DNA of 64,000 bases from an uncultured bacterium (GTDB lineage Bacteria; Actinomycetota; Coriobacteriia; Coriobacteriales; Coriobacteriaceae). Positions 62,025-64,000 of the stretch are shown here, one piece after another. The number at the start of each line of letters is the position of its first letter. Within the stretch, counting starts at the first letter, position 1. The DNA lies in NCBI GenBank assembly GCA_905216145.1, contig CAJMST010000006.1, forward strand, positions 1 through 64,000, written 5' to 3'. A model generated the notes under the pieces. It did no database searches. It had not been told where the DNA came from and saw only the letters and a list, made by a program, of their open reading frames with translations. The position numbers and the translations under genes were made by a program.

Positions 62025-62978
62025 TTAGCCGTGGAAGCGGGCTATGGGTGCAAGTGGCTGCTCGCGAAAGACGCGCTCGACGGCGGCGCGGTATTCGTCG
62101 ACCTTTTTGGTCTTACGTACGAGCTTGTGAACGGTAGCGGGGTCGGCGAAAGCGCACTTGACGTAGAACCACCACTCCTTCATACGAAAGACCGCATTGC
62201 CGCCAATCTCTTCTGCATAGGCCGCAAACAGTGTGTCATGGAAGCGCTGCAGCTCAGCAGCCGTTGCAGCAGGGCCGCCCTTGACCATGCGAGCGAGCGC
62301 GGGATTCGCGAGCAAGCCGCGCCCCAGCATTACATGGCGCGTGCCGGGATAGGCCTCCACCAGCGCATCCATATCCTCAAGATCAAAAATGTCGCCGTTA
62401 TAGGCCACGGGGAACGGCGCACGCTCCAGCGTTTCGCCATAGAACTCCTTGCGCGGCGAGCCCGTATAGCGGTCCTTTTGCACGCGCGGGTGCACAATCA
62501 GCTCTGCTAGCGGCATGCGGCAATACAGATCGAGCACGCGCTCGTATTCGTCGTCGCTCTCCAGCCCCAGCCTGGTTTTTACCGACACCGGCAACGGCGA
62601 GCGCTCGCACACATCACGCAAGAACACTTCGAGCTCGTCCAAGTTACGCAAGAAACCCGAGCCCTTGCCCTTGGCGACAACCGTCCCCGAGGGGCAACCC
62701 AAGTTGAGATTGACCTCGCGATAGCCCATGTCGGCGAGCACCTGTGCCGCCCACACAAACTCGTCCGCGTTCTTGGACATCAGCTGAGGCACCACGTTGA
62801 GCCCCTGGTTATTGGCAGGATCGATCTCCTTAAACGCCTTGCCGCCAAAGCGGTTTCCCACCCGCGGCGGCGGCAAAAACGGCGTGTAATAGCAATCGAG
62901 CGCACCGAAGCACTCCGCATGCACGCGACGGAACACATGCCCGGTAATCCCCTCCATGGGGGCCAGCGAAAGGATCAT
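62025..62978 (-). CDS. tRNA-dihydrouridine synthase
   Basis: 317 aa. FMN-dependent TIM barrel: APMEGITGHVFRR at the N-terminus, VNLNLGCPSG with the catalytic Cys, VKTRLG, HPRVQKDRYTG, YNGDIFD and MLGRGLLANPAL. Reduces uridine in the D-loop of tRNA using NADPH. DusA/DusB/DusC subgroup not assigned. No strong ribosome binding site was noted; upstream lies a palindromic repeat. Confidence 0.92.
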   Translation of the reverse strand: MILSLAPMEGITGHVFRRVHAECFGALDCYYTPFLPPPRVGNRFGGKAFKEIDPANNQGLNVVPQLMSKNADEFVWAAQVLADMGYREVNLNLGCPSGTVVAKGKGSGFLRNLDELEVFLRDVCERSPLPVSVKTRLGLESDDEYERVLDLYCRMPLAELIVHPRVQKDRYTGSPRKEFYGETLERAPFPVAYNGDIFDLEDMDALVEAYPGTRHVMLGRGLLANPALARMVKGGPAATAAELQRFHDTLFAAYAEEIGGNAVFRMKEWWFYVKCAFADPATVHKLVRKTKKVDEYRAAVERVFREQPLAPIARFHG

Positions 62979-63002
62979 CTACTCTTCTCTCATATCAACA
63001 CA

Positions 63003-63029
63003 ACAAAGGGGCCGTCCCTTTGTCACATG
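63003..63029. repeat. short palindromic repeat, stem type GTGAC
   Basis: ACAAAGG-GGCCGTC-CCTTTGT with a partly decayed outer GTCAC arm, upstream of the dihydrouridine synthase gene. Confidence 0.65.
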
Positions 63030-63111
63030 CATTATGCCTTGCGCTTCAGGCGATTCACAAGGAAGAGGTAGCTACTGAACGATGACCACCCTCCAGCCGC
63101 ACCCCATACAA

Positions 63112-63293
63112 CGAGGTCTAATACTTTTCCCGAGAAGTGAACGAGTGAAAACGGGCCCCGAAGCATCTGCACTTTCGAGATGCAATTTCCTGCGGTTTTG
63201 CCAGCCAAATCCTGCGGGTTTGACGTCTAAAAATGTCGATGCTTCGGAGGCCCAAGTATGGCCGTTCATTTCTCGGAAAAGTATTAGACCTCG
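63112..63293. repeat. long imperfect palindrome (about 180 bp)
   Basis: Outer arms CGAGGTCTAATACTTTTCC... (from 63112) and ...GGAAAAGTATTAGACCTCG (to 63293), about 30 bp; an inner pair GGGCCcCGAAGCATC (about 63153-63167) and GATGCTTCGGaGGCCC (about 63237-63252). The centre holds two CCTGCGG boxes. It could form a cruciform or a long RNA hairpin. It lies in the 447-bp region 62979-63425, where no gene was seen. Confidence 0.75.
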
Positions 63294-63308
63294 ATTTACA
63301 TGCCACTC

Positions 63309-63341
63309 AATGTGACAAAGTGGCTGCTCCTTTGTCACATT
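63309..63341. repeat. short palindromic repeat, stem type GTGAC
   Basis: AATGTGACAAAG and CTTTGTCACATT with the loop TGGCTGCTC; perfect 12-bp arms. 16 bp after the long palindrome. Confidence 0.75.
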
Positions 63342-63345
63342 CGAT

Positions 63346-63376
63346 GAAAAAGGGCACCGATGTTAGTCGATGCCCC
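63346..63376 (-). terminator. terminator of the MFS gene
   Basis: On the minus strand, GGGCA-t-CGA and TCG-g-TGCCC form a stem followed by TTTTT. Confidence 0.75.
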
Positions 63377-63425
63377 AAAGCGGCTGCAGGTTAAGCCCTA
63401 CAGCGTATGTCTAAGACGAATCGAA

Positions 63426-64000
63426 CTATTCGTCCCAGGAGAGGTTCTTACCAGTCTTTTTTGCCAGCAGCAAGAACAGGCCGATAATAACGTTGCATGC
63501 GATGCAGAAGATGAAGACGCCCTGGAAGGAGCCGACAAGCTCATAGACCTTCATCATAACGGGCATGCCAAAGGCGCCGACGATATAGCCCACGGAGCAG
63601 ATCAGCGCGAAGATGCGACCGAAATCGCGGGAGCCAAAGACATCCATAACCAAAACGGTCAGGGCAGTGCCAGCGATGACGTACATTACGTCGTTCACGC
63701 CTGCTGCGAGGATGCTGAGCGTCGAGTTGCCGCTGCTCATCATGAGCATGACAAAGGAGAGGATGGAGACAGCGAGCCAGCCCAGAATGGCCTTCGTGCT
63801 GCCGAACCTATCGCAAGTGGTGCCGACGATCGGATTGAGGAACAGATCGAAGAGCGATGCAGCGGATACCATGAAGCCGCCCACCATGGGGCTAAAACCA
63901 ACCTCGGAAGCATACGTCGGGAAGAGCTGGTTCATGCAGCAAGTGAGCTGAACGAGACAGAGGAAGCCGATGCAGAAGAAGAAGGCAGGCGACTTAATGG
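63426..64000 (-). CDS. MFS transporter, C-terminal part (5' end outside the window)
   Basis: About 191 codons are visible; the frame stays open through the right edge (IKSPAFFFCIGFLCLVQLTCC precedes an internal Met), so this is the C-terminal half of a longer protein. Six or so hydrophobic segments, with the loop PIVGTTCDRFGSTKAI matching the MFS cytoplasmic loop motif. Possibly an oxalate/formate-antiporter-like or sugar-type MFS; the substrate is unknown. Confidence 0.85.
   Translation of the reverse strand, partial: IKSPAFFFCIGFLCLVQLTCCMNQLFPTYASEVGFSPMVGGFMVSAASLFDLFLNPIVGTTCDRFGSTKAILGWLAVSILSFVMLMMSSGNSTLSILAAGVNDVMYVIAGTALTVLVMDVFGSRDFGRIFALICSVGYIVGAFGMPVMMKVYELVGSFQGVFIFCIACNVIIGLFLLLAKKTGKNLSWDE

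Overview
The window looks like a chromosomal segment of a gut member of the Coriobacteriia, most probably Collinsella or a close relative. This rests on the GC-rich coding sequence, strong GGAGG-type ribosome binding sites, a bile salt hydrolase-family gene, surface proteins ending in an LAATG-type sorting signal, and the overall gene mix. The genus is an inference, not proved by the sequence. No rRNA, tRNA, phage or recognisable transposase gene was seen.

Layout. 1-7.8 kb: a structured RNA, an HTH-aminotransferase fusion, a LysR/EamA divergent pair, a Kup potassium transporter, a choloylglycine hydrolase and an altered peptide deformylase. 7.9-13.3 kb: a purine-type NCS2 permease followed by two tandem duplicated beta-helix surface proteins. 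13.4-18.8 kb: an esterase, a uracil-type permease, a MetE-like methyltransferase with a LysR regulator, and a HAD phosphatase. 18.8-20.9 kb: a TPP riboswitch controlling thiM, a thiamine-binding protein gene and thiE. 21-27.9 kb: patatin, two related GGDEF proteins (one ending in EAL), a flavoprotein, a second copy of the structured RNA and an ArsC-like protein. 27.9-36.3 kb: a CobW GTPase, TrmL, a UvrA-like ATPase with an overlapping AAA ATPase, a TetM-like GTPase and a GNAT. 36.3-46.8 kb: RNA-modifying methyltransferases, small membrane proteins, MATE, a second LysR/EamA pair, Ung, SDR, a QueT/YhhQ-like transporter and release factor 3. 46.9-50.2 kb: a regular array of inverted repeats, a GntR-ABC operon and a third EamA transporter. 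50.4-60.8 kb: methyltransferase, ClC, LOG, a K+ channel, a flavin-type protein, a hybrid histidine kinase, MalY, TrmO, an XRE-TipAS fusion and glutaredoxin. 60.8-64 kb: an AT-richer repeat-filled stretch with a lone RHH protein, then a dihydrouridine synthase and an incomplete MFS transporter.

The most unusual content is non-coding. (1) Two copies of one structured RNA element (1-158 and 27336-27507) show compensatory base changes in a shared bulged hairpin. (2) At least ten intergenic stem-loops share a GGGAC-(A/G)-TTC-like loop core but carry four or more unrelated stems; two of them contain the stop codon of the adjacent gene. (3) An exactly 40-bp-phased array of six alternating inverted 15-mers lies at 46880-47094. 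(4) Two long inverted-repeat elements lie at 60965-61210 and 63112-63293, and a covarying hairpin pair flanks the RHH gene. Unusual proteins are a peptide deformylase with the catalytic Glu replaced by Met, an ArsC-like protein without its Cys, a triple-GGDEF/EAL protein, an XRE-zinc-TipAS fusion and an HTH-aminotransferase with an internal ribosome binding site.
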